Below, in pieces: positions 46,101 to 56,939 of a DNA stretch of 64,000 bases. Within the stretch, counting starts at the first letter, position 1. Each line of letters begins with the position of its first letter. Position numbers and translations under genes: made by a program. The stretch spans positions 11,098,001-11,162,000 of the forward strand of contig JANTQA010000023.1 in the NCBI GenBank assembly GCA_027625915.1, read 5' to 3'. The DNA comes from Anaeramoeba flamelloides. Lineage: Eukaryota > Metamonada > Anaeramoebidae. A model generated the notes under the pieces. The model did no database searches. It saw only the letters and a program-made list of their open reading frames with translations, and had not been told where the DNA came from.

Positions 46101-49100
46101 TTATTATTTTCTTTCTTTCTTTCTTTCTTTCGATCCTTCATTTATTTTCTTTTGCTTTTTATGATTGATTTATTTATTTTAATCTTATTTATAAAAAAAT
46201 TTCCATTGATCAATTCATTTAAATATGATAATCAAATTAATATTTTGTAACATTTTGAAACAACTATTAAATTAAAAATGTTTGAATAATTATCAAATTT
46301 CTTAACATCCACTTACGTGAAGTTACTATTTTAAAAAAATCTAAAATAAACTATAAGCTATTTCCTAAAAAGTGGGAAAAATTTATTTTTAAAATATTTC
46401 TCGAGCAAACTTAATTATAGTAAAACTATTTAAATATCCAAAATTGTCATTCACTACCATTTATCGATTCTTGATACTAATTCAATTTGTTTGCTGAGTA
46501 TGACATTACTTTAATTAAAGATATCGAAGTTTCTTATGCCCAATTTTATATAAGATATTTTTTAGGGATGAAAATTGCTGGTTATTTATTGCTTTTTGAT
46601 CAAAAAATTGCTTTCCTAGAGGTTTTTAATCTCGACAAAATTTCCAAAAGAAGATGGAAAAAATTAATCACTACATTTTATTGTTTTCAAAATTCTTTGT
46701 ATCCCTTCCATATTGTTATTTTTTTCTAGTATTTGGTAGTTTATTGTTGTCTCCAAAAAAAGTGATTTTTTGTTTACAAGTATTTTAAAATCTGGAAAAA
46801 AAAAGACATATTTTTATTTTTGTATTATTGAAGAGTGGTGATTCAACAAAATTACCTCCTGTTTTCCGTTAGGCTTTTTTTAATTTGAGAAATAATGAAT
46901 TTATTTAGAGTTTTTTATCCTAGATATTATATAGGCAAGATTATAACTCAAAGGATATCTTTTCCTTTAAAAAATGAAAAGAAAAAAAAATTTATTTCTA
47001 AACAAAGACAAGAAAAAGAGAGAGAAAAAGAAAAAAATGAGAGTAAAACAATAATAAAAAAAAATAAAAACTTTAAAAAAAGTTTTTTTTTGTGCCCCAA
47101 GTGTAGAGTAGATTGGTGGTTGTTTCGTTTTCAGTCGAATTTTTTTGGATAGCCACCATAATTTGATTTAATAAAGAGATCTAAATATTTGAACAACTAT
47201 AGATCAAATAAATTATGTTGAGTATATTAATTTTTAATTTAGAACTTTCTAGATAGGTTTTATCTATAAAGTGATGAGGTTTTGAGAATAAGAATTGGTT
47301 TTCCAAATTTTCTTTTCTTTTACTGTGCTTTTTTTTTTTCGTTTGTTTTTTTTTTTTATTGCAAGTTTCCCAAATCTTGTTTTCACAAAAACCTCAGTAC
47401 AATTAACCGACTCAACAGCATAAACCCAGTCCAATTAACGACTCGAAAGATTGTTAGGAAAGTTCGATTACGCTCAAGTTCAGTTCGGTTTCAAATAGAA
47501 TCAGTTGGATTCAGTTCTCTTCAGTTGCTTAAGTCCAGTTCAATTCGTTTAAGATCTGATCTGATCAAGTTAGTTCCAGATCTAATCATGAACAAGCCTA
47601 TCAATTCTTATAATGATTTTTTTCTGACTTTTACCTCTCCCAAACACCGAAAAAAATAAAAAGAGGGGAGGAACCTAAGGAACTCAAACAACTTACAAAG
47701 GAAAATTTGGGAAAAGTTAAAAAGTATAAAAAATCAAAATAGCCTATTTACGAAATTACAACAAATCTTTGTCTTCACATAAAAATGGCCATCAATTTTT
47801 TTTTTTTTTTTTGTACTTCAAAGTTTAAAAATACTTTTCCTTTATTTTAACGAAAAAATAGAAAGATTACAACTCTGAAAATAAAATCAATTAATCAATC
47901 ATTTTTTATTATTTTTATTAGCAACATTCAAATTTTAGTGTTTTATATCTAATGTATTCTATCTCGGTTGGTAATTAACACACCTAAAAAATATAAAATA
48001 ACGAAGAAATACAGAAATTATTTAACATCAATTTAATAAAAATTCTTTTATTTAATAATTATATTTTTTTTTTTTAACAATTTATTAATAAAATAAAAAA
48101 CAACAAATGAAACAAATAACTTTTTTTATAGAAATTTAAACATTCAAAACTTTTGATTGAATTAGTCAAAAATATTTATTTGCATTATTATTTAGAATTA
48201 ATTTCCGAACAATTCAAAGAATTTCGAGAAAAGACAAATGAAAAAACGAAAAAGTATTTAAGGGAATTAATAAGAACATTAAAAAACAACATTTTAGAAA
48301 CCTTTAAAAACAATTCGAACATTTTTTATGAAAATATTTTCCCACAACTAAGTTCGAGATCTTCAAGTATTAACTTTTATTTTTCATTTATTCTTTTTAG
48401 GGCTATCAATTTAAATGACGAAATTATTTTACCACAAGATAATGAACAAATTAATATTATTGAAAATTTTACAAAACTTTTTTCTTCAAAATTTATTCAT
48501 ACTCAAATCACAATAAAAATGCTATTAAATAAATTTAAAAATGAAAAATATTTAAGAAAATTTGTAACGCTCTACTCAAATGATGTAAATATTTTAATTG
48601 AACAAATTTTAAATAAATACTCGATAACAACAACCACTACAAATAACCCTAATAATAATAATCGCATTGGCAGTAATAATGATAAAAATCAAAATAACAA
48701 CAATTCAATATTTATTAATGATAATTTAATCAAAAGATATAATTTAAATCATAGTAATGAAAATAATAACGAGGATTACGATGATGATGATTATGAAAAT
48801 ACCAATCTTTTTAAAAATGGGATTGATTATAAATACATTTTCCCAAGGCTGCCGTTTGTTTCAAGAGTTTTAATGGACTACTTTATTTATTATTATGATA
48901 AATTACCAGATAATCCATTTCTAATCGAAAAAACACAATCCTTATTATCTGATAAATTTTATAATTCAATTATTGCCAAATTAAAAAGAAATATAAAAAG
49001 GCAAAACCCAACGATTGAAATTGTCGCCAAATTATTTAGATCATTGATTCGTTGTTTAATTCAACTCAAATTAATAACTGGATCAGCTCAAGTGGGAACA

Positions 49101-50075
49101 AATTCTAATAGCCCAAAAAGATCGAGTACAAAATTTAAACGACTTAAAAAGTTGACACTAAAAAGGGGACAATTATCACGGTTATCTAGCAGTGGCGAGC
49201 TTAGTATAAGTAAATCACCCAAGAAAGGCAATATGAAAGTCACTCAACAAAATGCAAAAACGAAAAACCAAGGAATTGTATTAGTTGTTAAAGAGGTACG
49301 GTTATTGCAAATTTTGACATTAATTAAAGATTCACCGGAAAATGCATTCCAATTTAAAACATTAATGATCAAAGCTTTAAGTTCATTATTAAGAGAAAGA
49401 TCTGTGTATTTGGATTTATATCAAAGCGGACTGATCTTTGAAAGATTACATGAAATTTGTTCTCAAATCAAAAACACTAGATTAAACAAAAATGCTTGGA
49501 GGCTATTTTACAAGTTAATTTTATACCATTCAGAAACAATGAAATTTCTAATTAAACAAGACTTATTAAAACCTTTTATTGACTTGTTAACAATTAGTTC
49601 CGGTCTTGGCGTTGCCAATCAATTATATTATTTAAATAAATTATTTAAAATGACAACAAATGAAAGAAAAAAAAGTGAAAATAATGAAGATTACCAATTT
49701 ATCCGAAATTATGAATCAAACCCTTTAAAAACAATGAGGAAAGATTGTAGATTATTAAACAACTTTTTTGAAAATAACTTGCATTTCACTAGATTTACTA
49801 GATTATATAAAAGCTATATTAAAACCTTCAATGGTGGACCCTTTATTAGATTGTCTCAACTTTATTATACAATCATGTCAGAAAGAACTTGCCTGCGACT
49901 TTTGAACGAATTTAAAAAAACACAGGAATATAAAGAAGCAATCATTTGGTATACAGATTTAAAAAATGCAGATAATTTAAATCAATCTTCTCAAAAGAAA
50001 AAAAAGGGCAAGGGCAAGAGTAAGGGTAAAGGCAAAGGTAAAGAAAAGGGAAAATCAAAGAAAAAAAATAAATAA
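40192..50075 (+). CDS. Large helical-repeat protein, six exons, about 1350 aa, possible signalling scaffold
   Basis: Inferred exons: 40192-40249, 40382-40585, 40783-41027, 44317-45498, 45667-46086 and 48132-50075. All junctions are GT-AG with compatible phases and sum to an intact frame. Introns are 132, 197, 3289, 168 and 2045 bp. Exon 1 (MSQKHKKEKTSLVKQYLGF) is the least certain. Features in order: YGGNVPVYLDPKGNVYDLFY near 40-60; a motif Y-x-T-F-[DE]-E-[FY]-E-x-A-x3-W twice (YKTFEEFEQAALQW about 130, YYQTFDEYERAYRRW about 277); a TETD/TDLVTETD repeat about 175-200; polyproline about 400; Asn-rich insert about 870-910; armadillo-like helices about 1050-1320 (VLMDYF earlier, LLQILTLIKDS, RLFYKLILYHSETMKFLI); and a KGKSKGKGKGKEKGK tail. 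No catalytic domain. I cannot name the family. A Dictyostelium Sca1-type Ras scaffold is a weak suggestion only. Confidence 0.7.
41568..42281. mobile_element. CACTACAAGG-family inverted-repeat element, copy A, inside an intron
   Basis: About 714 bp aligning along its length with 61981-62685. The left end ACTACAAGACAAGGAAAATT is a slightly altered version of the family terminus. The right end TTTTTTCCTTGTAGTG is intact. It lies in the 3.3-kb third intron of the scaffold gene, sense to it. The interior frames do not persist in the other copy, so it is non-autonomous. Superfamily is uncertain: CACTA-like termini suggest CMC/EnSpm, but no 3-bp target duplication is clear. Confidence 0.75.
42904..42943 (+). 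repeat. Isolated copy of the G+C-rich core motif
   Basis: Reads TGTCCGTCAAGTGCCGTAGA in its first part, then GTGCCGTCAAGTTCCTAGCC. It is the cleanest copy of the core shared by the hairpin clusters, here almost without flanking hairpins, and it lies in the third intron of the scaffold gene. G+C content is far above the surroundings. Confidence 0.75.
46390..46740 (+). repeat. Dispersed repeat R3, copy 1, inside an intron
   Basis: Shares ordered blocks with about 50490-50700: TTTAAATATCCAAAAT, a TTACTTTAATTAAAGATAT-like block, AAGTTTCT, CAATTTTATATAA and ATATTTTTT followed by a GGTGGTT/GCTGGTT block. An 80-aa frame at 46487-46729 begins at TTG and is not kept in the second copy, so I do not call it a gene. 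It lies in the fifth intron of the scaffold gene. Confidence 0.5.
47400..47600 (+). repeat. G+C-richer island with degenerate CAGTTC-type short repeats
   Basis: Within the last intron of the scaffold gene, about 200 bp is clearly richer in G and C. It repeats AGTTCAGTTCGGTTT, CAGTTGGATTCAGTTC, CAGTTGC and CAGTTCAATTCG-like units. A 125-aa frame crosses it (from about 47282) but is Ser/Arg/Leu-biased by the repeat and begins at a non-ATG codon. I see no splice sites in phase with the neighbouring exons. Confidence 0.45.
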
Positions 50076-50489
50076 ATAAATAAAATAGTGGAATTTAAAA
50101 GAGTAATTTGAAAGAAAAATATTTAATTATTTTAAATATTGTTATACAATAATTTTATATTTTGTTCTAATTTTATATTTATTATTTCCAATTTTTTTTT
50201 TATTTATTTATTTTTTATTTGAATTCTATTTTTTATTTTGATATATTGATAAAAGGTAAAAAGAATACTTTGAATGCAAGATAAATAAAAAAAAAAATAT
50301 TTCATACTTTTTAAAAAATTTATTATTTCTTTTTTTTTTAAAAAAATTAAATTATCAAAAAATAAATTAAGCTGGCTTAGGATTTTTTTAATTAAAATAA
50401 CTAAAATTGTTTTAAAAATCTTATTTAATGTTTTTCCAAACAAAAGCAGTTATTGTAATTTACAGAACTAATTCCAAAAATATTATAAA

Positions 50490-50700
50490 TTTTATTTGAA
50501 AACATCATTATTATACGAAATTCTGATAATGCTTTTTAAATATCCAAAATGTTTATTGATAATTAGTTGATTTTTCATCTTAATTCCATTTACTTGTTTG
50601 TAAGGACACCTACTTTAATCAACAATATTAAAGTTTCTGATCTCAATTTTATATAATATTTTTTTTATAAGAAAATTGGTGGTTGTTTTTTTCTTTTATA
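50490..50700 (+). repeat. Dispersed repeat R3, copy 2
   Basis: Partner of 46390-46740 in the same orientation, with the blocks TTTAAATATCCAAAAT, CTACTTTAATCAACAATATT, AAAGTTTCTGATCTCAATTT and TATAATATTTTTTTTATAAG. It starts about 400 bp after the scaffold gene's stop. Confidence 0.5.
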
Positions 50701-50869
50701 ACTATAAAGTTTTTTGAAAGAAGTGAAATCTATCAAGAATTCGAAAAATAATGGGACAAATCAGATGATATATATATATATATATATATATTTATATTGA
50801 ATAAAGCCATTACATCTCCTTGTCTTAATATTTGCTTTTTTATTGATTTTTTTTTTTTTTTTCCAAAAA

Positions 50870-51330
50870 AGTGCATTTTTTTTTTTCATTTTTTCCCTGA
50901 CCGAATTTTCTTTATATTCGGAAGAAGAGTTACAAAGATTAAAGATCAAGTGGTTACTTGATAATACAGGTTCACTAAAACACGATACTCTGAGTAACTA
51001 TCAATAAAAACCAAAAGGTAAAGGCTAAAAATGATCCAAGATTAAACAAATTAGTTCAAAAAAAAAGAAATTCAGACAAATAAATAACCTTTCCCCAATT
51101 GAATATTCATGGCCAATTATTAATTTAAATTAAATTCACTAAAAGTATTATGTGTATGATTTTGGGTAAACTTAATTAATTAGTTTTTTTTTTTTTTTTT
51201 TTTTTGATTTTCTTCCAATTGTTTCTTATAAACCTTTTTAATATTTATTTTTTTTTTCTTTTTCTTTTTTTTTTCTTGTAATTTTTTTTTACTTTATCAC
51301 CTAATAAAAAATTTTTTAGTATATGTTTTA
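50870..51330 (+). repeat. Dispersed repeat R4, copy 1
   Basis: Aligns with about 59685-60095: TTTTTTCCCTGACCGAATTT / TTTTTTCCCTGTCATATTTT, then GAAGAAGAGTTACAAAG / AAGAAGAATTGCAAAG, GTGGTTACTTG, GAGTAACT, a T run and CCAATTGTTTCT / CCAATTGCTTCT. No coding frame is kept. Confidence 0.6.
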
Positions 51331-52174
51331 TATTTAATAAATATGAAAACTTAGATTTCTAATCTAAAATTATCTTTGATTAAATTTTAGTAAAAGAACA
51401 CCAAAATCCACAACAACTAAATCTTTCAATTTGATTATATACAATAAAACACAAAGGATAAAAATTATAAAAAGAGTTTCTTAATAAAACTTTTTTACTG
51501 GTATCCCCACATGAGCAAAAAAGGAGATATTATTTTAAAAGTTTTTTTTTTTTGAAAAATAAATGAAAAAAATCCATTTCATTTTCCTTTTTTCCTTTAT
51601 CCAAAAGTCTTCAAATCATATCTTGTATTTTATATATTTATTTGGTTCTTTTTTTTTTCCCTATATTGGATAAGATAAGAATCCTCAATATGAAAAAATA
51701 TTTCATTTTGAATCAAAAGTTAATTAGCAGATATTTTAATTTGTTAAAGTTCGACAAGAACATGCTCAATGACCAAATTATTTAAAAATCAATTCATTTT
51801 CAACAATTTTCATAATGAGAGTAAATCAAATCACTTAAAGAATCAATTTTCATTGATTATATCAAGATATTTCAATTTTTCTTTCAAAAAGAAGAAAAAA
51901 TATTTTGTGTTGATATTTTGAAAAAAAAAAATCTTTTATGACCTGGAGAATGACAGTATTATTGCCAAGATAACGCTCCCCTTTAAAAAATAAACACAAC
52001 CTTGAAAAATTTCCATTTAAAAAAAGAAAAAAATATCAAAAAAATTGTTTAAAGATTTGAAAATAACAATTTAAAACACTTTTTTTGAAAAAACAACAGT
52101 AAAATTTGAAAAAAAAATATTTATTAGTGTCAAAACTGGTTATTGGACAAACTGCCCAGAAGCTCAAATTTCTT

Positions 52175-52630
52175 CAATTTGAAACAATTTATTTTCTTTC
52201 ATCACACAAATCAATTTAATTCAATTAAATTCAATTTATAGTTGTTTCCTAATTCGCTATAAATTAGAGAAATAATGATTTTATTAGATTTTTTCGATAA
52301 AAAGATCTCATTTGAGAAATGAAAAAAATAAAAAAACCTTTGAGATCCCAAAAAGTGCCAAAGATCATTACTCCAAAACTAACAGAACTGTAATTAAAAT
52401 TATAATCATAAACAATTTAAAGTGGAAATTGAGTTTCCATTCTTTGAAAAATTTTTCTAAAAATATACTTGTTTTTCATTGTTGATTTTTTAAAATTTCT
52501 CATAAATCACATAATGATTTGTTTTTAATTGACCTTACGTACTCATAGAAATTACAAAAATTTGTTTTTTGACATTTTAGAAAATTATTTTTTACCGTAA
52601 TGACTTGATCCTTAATGTTAAAATTTTATT
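52175..52630 (+). repeat. Third copy of the 4-kb-region repeat
   Basis: Shows the same block order as the tandem units at 3990-4985, including ATAAAAAGATCTCATTTGAG, CCCAAAAAGTGCCAAAG, TTTTCATTGTTGATTTTT and TTATTTTTTACCGTAATGAC. It is closer to the first tandem unit than to the second in the AAAGTGCCAAAGA and TTGAGTTTCC regions. Confidence 0.6.
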
Positions 52631-52899
52631 TAAAAATTTATCATGCACAATAACTTTTAAATTCATCACTAATCAATGCATATTATTTAACAAATATTTC
52701 AATGAAGCACCAATGGTTGAGTAATATTTTATGTGATTTGTTTTTAATCTACATTTTCAGCCATAGGAAAGATAATATTTTAAAATTATTCAAAATAATT
52801 GTTTAGAACAAAATATTTTTTATAATCAATTATATTCAATGAATTTGAATATGACATTTATAATGATTGTTTTATACCAAATGATGATTATTAATATAT

Positions 52900-53590
52900 A
52901 AACCATTTTCCAGCCAAAGGTGTCCAGTTGCAGTGAGAGAAATACATATTTTTAATGGATTGGTATGAATATTAGAAGAAAAAATTTATTCTGGAAATTT
53001 TCAAAATTTAAATCATTTTTGAACATTTTTGATTTTTTTTTCAATTTTTTTTATAAAACTTCATTCATTTGCAAAAAATTTTTTTATTGCAAGATCAATA
53101 GTAACTTGGTAAAAACGTGTTATTCTAATGCCATTGAAAATGTGGAAATTATTGTCGAGAAATAATATTGATTTCTATTGGAATTCTATTCGATCTTTGA
53201 TCGTAATGATATTTCAATAATAAATGTGAAAAATTTTAACTTCATTTTCATTTCCTTTTTCAAATAGAGACACAAATACCAACACACTTCGTTTGAGGTC
53301 TTGATTTCTAAAAGAAAAGTATGGAAAATGTAGTGAAAATTGTTTCTCTATTTATTATTCAAATGCCGGTAGAAGATCAATTTCGAACATTGTTGTTTTT
53401 CTCAATAGGTTCCTAAAAATTTTGTGTTTTTCTATTTTTAAGAAATTCTATTGATTTATTAGTTTTCTTTCATATTGGATATCAACCATTATTCTTTGAT
53501 GTTTATTATTCTACTTATTTCTTATTTCATCTTCAAAGATCATTTATAAAAAATATTTGATATTTGAAAAAAAATTTGGAATACTTTGAC
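52900..53590 (+). repeat. Dispersed repeat R5, copy 1, downstream of the BTB exon
   Basis: Aligns with about 57875-58390. Shared blocks are ATAAACCATTTTC, GTCCAGTTGCAG / GCCCAGTTACAG, AATATTAGAAGAAAAA, TTGCAAGATC, ACATTGTTGTTTTT, CAATAGGTTCCTAA / CAATAGTTCCCTAA and TCTTCAAAG. This copy carries about 100 extra bases in the middle. Both copies lie downstream (in gene sense) of an exon on the minus strand. Confidence 0.6.
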
Positions 53591-54027
53591 AGAAACATAG
53601 TTCAAGTTTCCTAATTTTTTCAATTTTTGTTTTGTTTTTTGATATTAAAATGAATAAAATCGACAAATAATAGTTTATAAATAATATAATAAAGATTCAG
53701 AAATGTAACAAATTATTGTAATTTTCCATTTACCACATGAAAATTTTACATTTCCAATTTCTAAATATTTTACTAATTATTTGTTGAAAAAAAGTAAGAT
53801 CTTCACAAACTAAATTGAAAATAAAAATTTTAGAGATTTTTTTAAACTCTTCTATCTTGATCTTTGGGCTAAATTTTAAATTTTTTCAATTTGAATTTAA
53901 CATCTTTAACAAAAATGAATATTTTTTTTCAAAAATATTTGTACATTATATTAAAATTTCTTAATTAAGCAGAAAAAGATAAAGAAAAAAAAAATACAAT
54001 TATTCTTTAATATTGCATATCAGTAGA

Positions 54028-54623
54028 TTATTTCATATAAAATTCCAATCTTGAATTAATATTTAATTGATAATAATCAACAGCATCTTTTAATTCTAAT
54101 AATAATCGAGAGTTATTATTTTGCTTATCTAATTTGTCTGTGTATAAAAACCTTAGCAACAATTTAAATCCATCCACAGTGTGCCCTTTATAATCATTGA
54201 CTTGTGTTAATTCATCTTTTACAGTTAAAAACAAAGATCTATATAACCCAGAACGGGCCTGTAAAAGAATCTTATGTGTTTTGATTAATTGTGAGTCAAT
54301 AATTATTGAAAAATCTTTTGAAATGTCATCTTCAAACATTTTTTTTAAATCCTTCCCTAATGTTTTTTTTTCTGGCCAATTAATACCCAATTTTTCCAAT
54401 AGTGTAAAATTGTCTAAATCTTGAAACCTTTCCCCATAAACCCATTTTAACAACTTCAATTTTTCCCTTTCGCCCGAATTTTTACATTGTTTTTCAATTT
54501 CTATAAGATTGCAATTTAATCTAAATTCGACAAACTTTTGATGGATCTTATAACCAAACAGTTCCGAATCAGTGAATTTTTTACTCGAGAATAATAATAA
54601 AAAATCATCATTGATCGTTTTGG
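54028..54623 (-). CDS. 3' exon of an ankyrin/BTB protein: two tandem BTB-like modules
   Basis: The minus-strand frame has no usable ATG; it opens after an acceptor ATTTTAG at 54624, so this is a 3' exon encoding about 198 aa. The first module (FTDSELFGYKIHQKFVEFR, ending LLKWVYGE) looks like a shortened BTB. The second is a clearer BTB: KDFSIIIDS, IKTHKILLQARSGLYRSLF, then FKLLLRFLYTDKL and a closing DAVDYYQLN helix. BTB domains dimerise and can bind CUL3 as ubiquitin-ligase substrate adaptors. In ankyrin/BTB proteins of amoeboid protists the ankyrin repeats lie N-terminal, which fits the exon at 58457-58811. The exon phase (two bases of a split codon) agrees with that upstream donor. Stop TAA near the 3' end; I see no later exon. 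Confidence 0.75.
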
Positions 54624-55399
54624 CTAAAATATTCAAATCAATAAATAAGAAAATACGAAATGAATATAAAAGTTTAAGAATAGTTTTTTGTTTTTTTTTA
54701 TTTTCAATTTATTATTTGAATTTCAAAAATAAAAGAATAATATTTTTTTTTTTTTTTTTTTTTATTGTTAAATTTTAAAAAAAGCTATTTTTCAAAAATT
54801 TTGACCCACTTTATGGTGTTGTTGAAAGAGTTTTTGAGGGTTGATACCAATATTCTTATCACAAAAATATTTTGAAATTTTTAAATCAAAAATCATTTTT
54901 TGTAATTCCCAAATTTTTGTTTTTGTTTTTCAAATCTTTGTTTTTCTTTCATTTTTTCTATCCTTTTTCTTTTTTTCTCATTCTTTTTTTTATATAAATA
55001 TCAAGTTGAATAAGAAAAAAATCCTGTGAGAAGATCAATAATAATTTGGAAAATTAGGCTATATAAGATCTTTTAAAATGAATTTAATTATTAGCAAAAA
55101 ACCTTCGTGCTGACCTTTTTTCATTGAAAGTTCAGGAATAAAAAATCTGTAATGTTCATTTCAAAAATTGTAATTCCCCTTTTTTTTTTTTTTTGTTTTA
55201 ATTTTTTTAATTTTTAAAATATTGGGTTATTGTATGTTTGGAATGATTTAAAAGTAAATTATGAATCAGATTTAATTATTTGTTGTTCTTGAATAAAAAG
55301 AATATACATATAAATATACATACATATATATATATATATACCCCAACCCAAAATTTTTAACACACCAAAATTTAATTTGTGAAGAAAAAAACTTATTTA

Positions 55400-55870
55400 A
55401 TCAATTCAAGAAGATTTACCTAATTAGAGCCATTCACTAATTGAAATGTTAACACTTCTTTATAAATTACAATACTCACAAAACAATAAATAAATAATTA
55501 TCAATACAAATAAATTATCTGTGTGCTAAAAATTTTGGAGAGGGCAAAACAAAAAAATACATTAGTAAATTTGTTTAAATTCTATTAGGATTATTGATCG
55601 ATCAAAGGTTAGATACTACCAAACTAATTTTATTTGAGTTATTCTATTTGGAACAACTTGATTTTAACATAATATCAATTGTTCAAAAAAATTTTGATCC
55701 AACGAAACAAATTACGTAATTCAAACAATGAAATGATAAGAAAAACTAAAATTAAAAAGATGAAAAAATGATTTTCATATTTTACAAAAATCAAAATTAT
55801 CTCCAATTTTAATGAAATTGTATTATTGTGATTGTTTGGAACGTTTTGCTGTGTGGAAAATTTTGAATTT

Positions 55871-55912
<42 letters not shown>
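55400..55912 (+). repeat. Single-arm copy of the 28-kb inverted-repeat element plus TA repeat
   Basis: Matches 28271-28770: CCATTCACTAATTGAAAT, AAAATTTTGGAGAG, GCAAAACAAAAAAATA, AAATTTGTTTAAATTCTATTA, TTACGTAATTCAAA and GATTGTTTGG...GTGTGGAAA. No inverted second arm is present. It ends in a TA microsatellite at about 55876-55912. It lies within the probable long intron of the ankyrin/BTB gene. Confidence 0.7.
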
Positions 55913-55914
<2 letters not shown>

Positions 55915-56544
55915 CAATTTATTATTTTAGGTGAATTTTATTTGTTGAAATGGAGTTTACATTATTGGTTTTGCAATTTCACAAAAAATTAAGAAGAAAA
56001 AAAGAACCCAAAAGAATTTTTTGGATAAGGTTTTTATTTAAATTTTAATTACAAGAAATAAACACATCAATAAACACAAATAATCTCGAAATAATATTAA
56101 CAAGTTAATCTAAAAATCAGATATAGGTAAAATATCCAAAACAACTGTAAAAATATCACCTTTATGTACAGCTTAATCAGGAGAGATAAGATCTTTTATT
56201 GATTTTTTTCTTATTTTTATTTTTTTTTTCAAATTTATCTTGGTTTTACTTTCATTTGCTTTCCTTTCTTATATAAAGATTACAAAAGATTTCTTATTGG
56301 TAAAATTAATGTTGAAATATATTTTCAGATTTTGATATTAAGATTAAAAATGAAGTTTCAACTAATTAAGGTAAAATAATAATAATTGGTTTCAATAAAT
56401 CGTAAAGATTTTCTAACTTATTAGCAAAAAATAAAATGCTTTAAAAATACAATATGATTGTAAGAAAAAAAAAAATTGATATTTTTTCAAGATAAGCAAA
56501 TCAATTTTTTTTTTTTGGTTTTAGAAAAAAAGTGAAATAAGAAA

Positions 56545-56690
56545 AAAAAGATGAAATACGGTTTTTAATTGGGAACTTTGAGAAAACCCTGTAATGAAAA
56601 GTAAGAGCAAATAATAAAAGAAACAAATAAATTATAAAGATAAAATGGATTATTAAATACAATAACAGAGTTTCCAACATCATCTTTTTG
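56545..56690 (+). repeat. Diverged single-arm copy of the 63-kb palindrome
   Basis: Resembles the left arm of 63091-63200: TTTTTAATTGGGAACTTTGA, AACCCTGTAATGAAAAGTAA, AATAATAAAAGAAA and AAAGATAAAATGGA. The inverse arm is missing. Divergence is much greater than between the two arms at 63 kb. Confidence 0.55.
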
Positions 56691-56939
56691 TAAAGATTTT
56701 TCTTTGATTGATCTATTATTAAAAAATTGTTCAAAAAATTAATGATTTTTGAGATTATAAAGGAAGTCCTCATAGTATTCGTAACAAAAGAAAATAAAAA
56801 TATTTTTGTTGATTAGATTGATAATGATATAAAAATTATTTTTTGTGGTTGATTTGTTACTTTTATTAATTGATCATATTTTCCATTTTAAGGATTTTTT
56901 TCAATTAAAAAGAGAGAGCTAAAAGTTTTTGTGTTTTTC

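Larger units (their letters stand above)
50076..54027. other. Gene-free region between the scaffold gene and the BTB gene
   Basis: No supportable gene. It holds copies of four dispersed repeats (R3 about 50490-50700, R4 about 50870-51330, the 4-kb family at 52175-52630 and R5 at 52900-53590). A TA microsatellite lies at about 50766-50791. 51340-52100 shows nothing definable. Confidence 0.65.

Noticed and set aside
46487-46729. An 80-aa frame that reads like a protein in the same intron
   Set aside because: It lies in dispersed repeat R3, the related copy at 50490-50700 does not keep the frame, and including it would disturb an intron whose outer splice phases already match.
47282-47659. A 125-aa frame in the last intron of the scaffold gene
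   Set aside because: It opens at a non-ATG codon, starts in a T run, and its Ser/Arg/Leu bias comes from the CAGTTC-like repeat beneath it. No splice sites connect it to the neighbouring exons.
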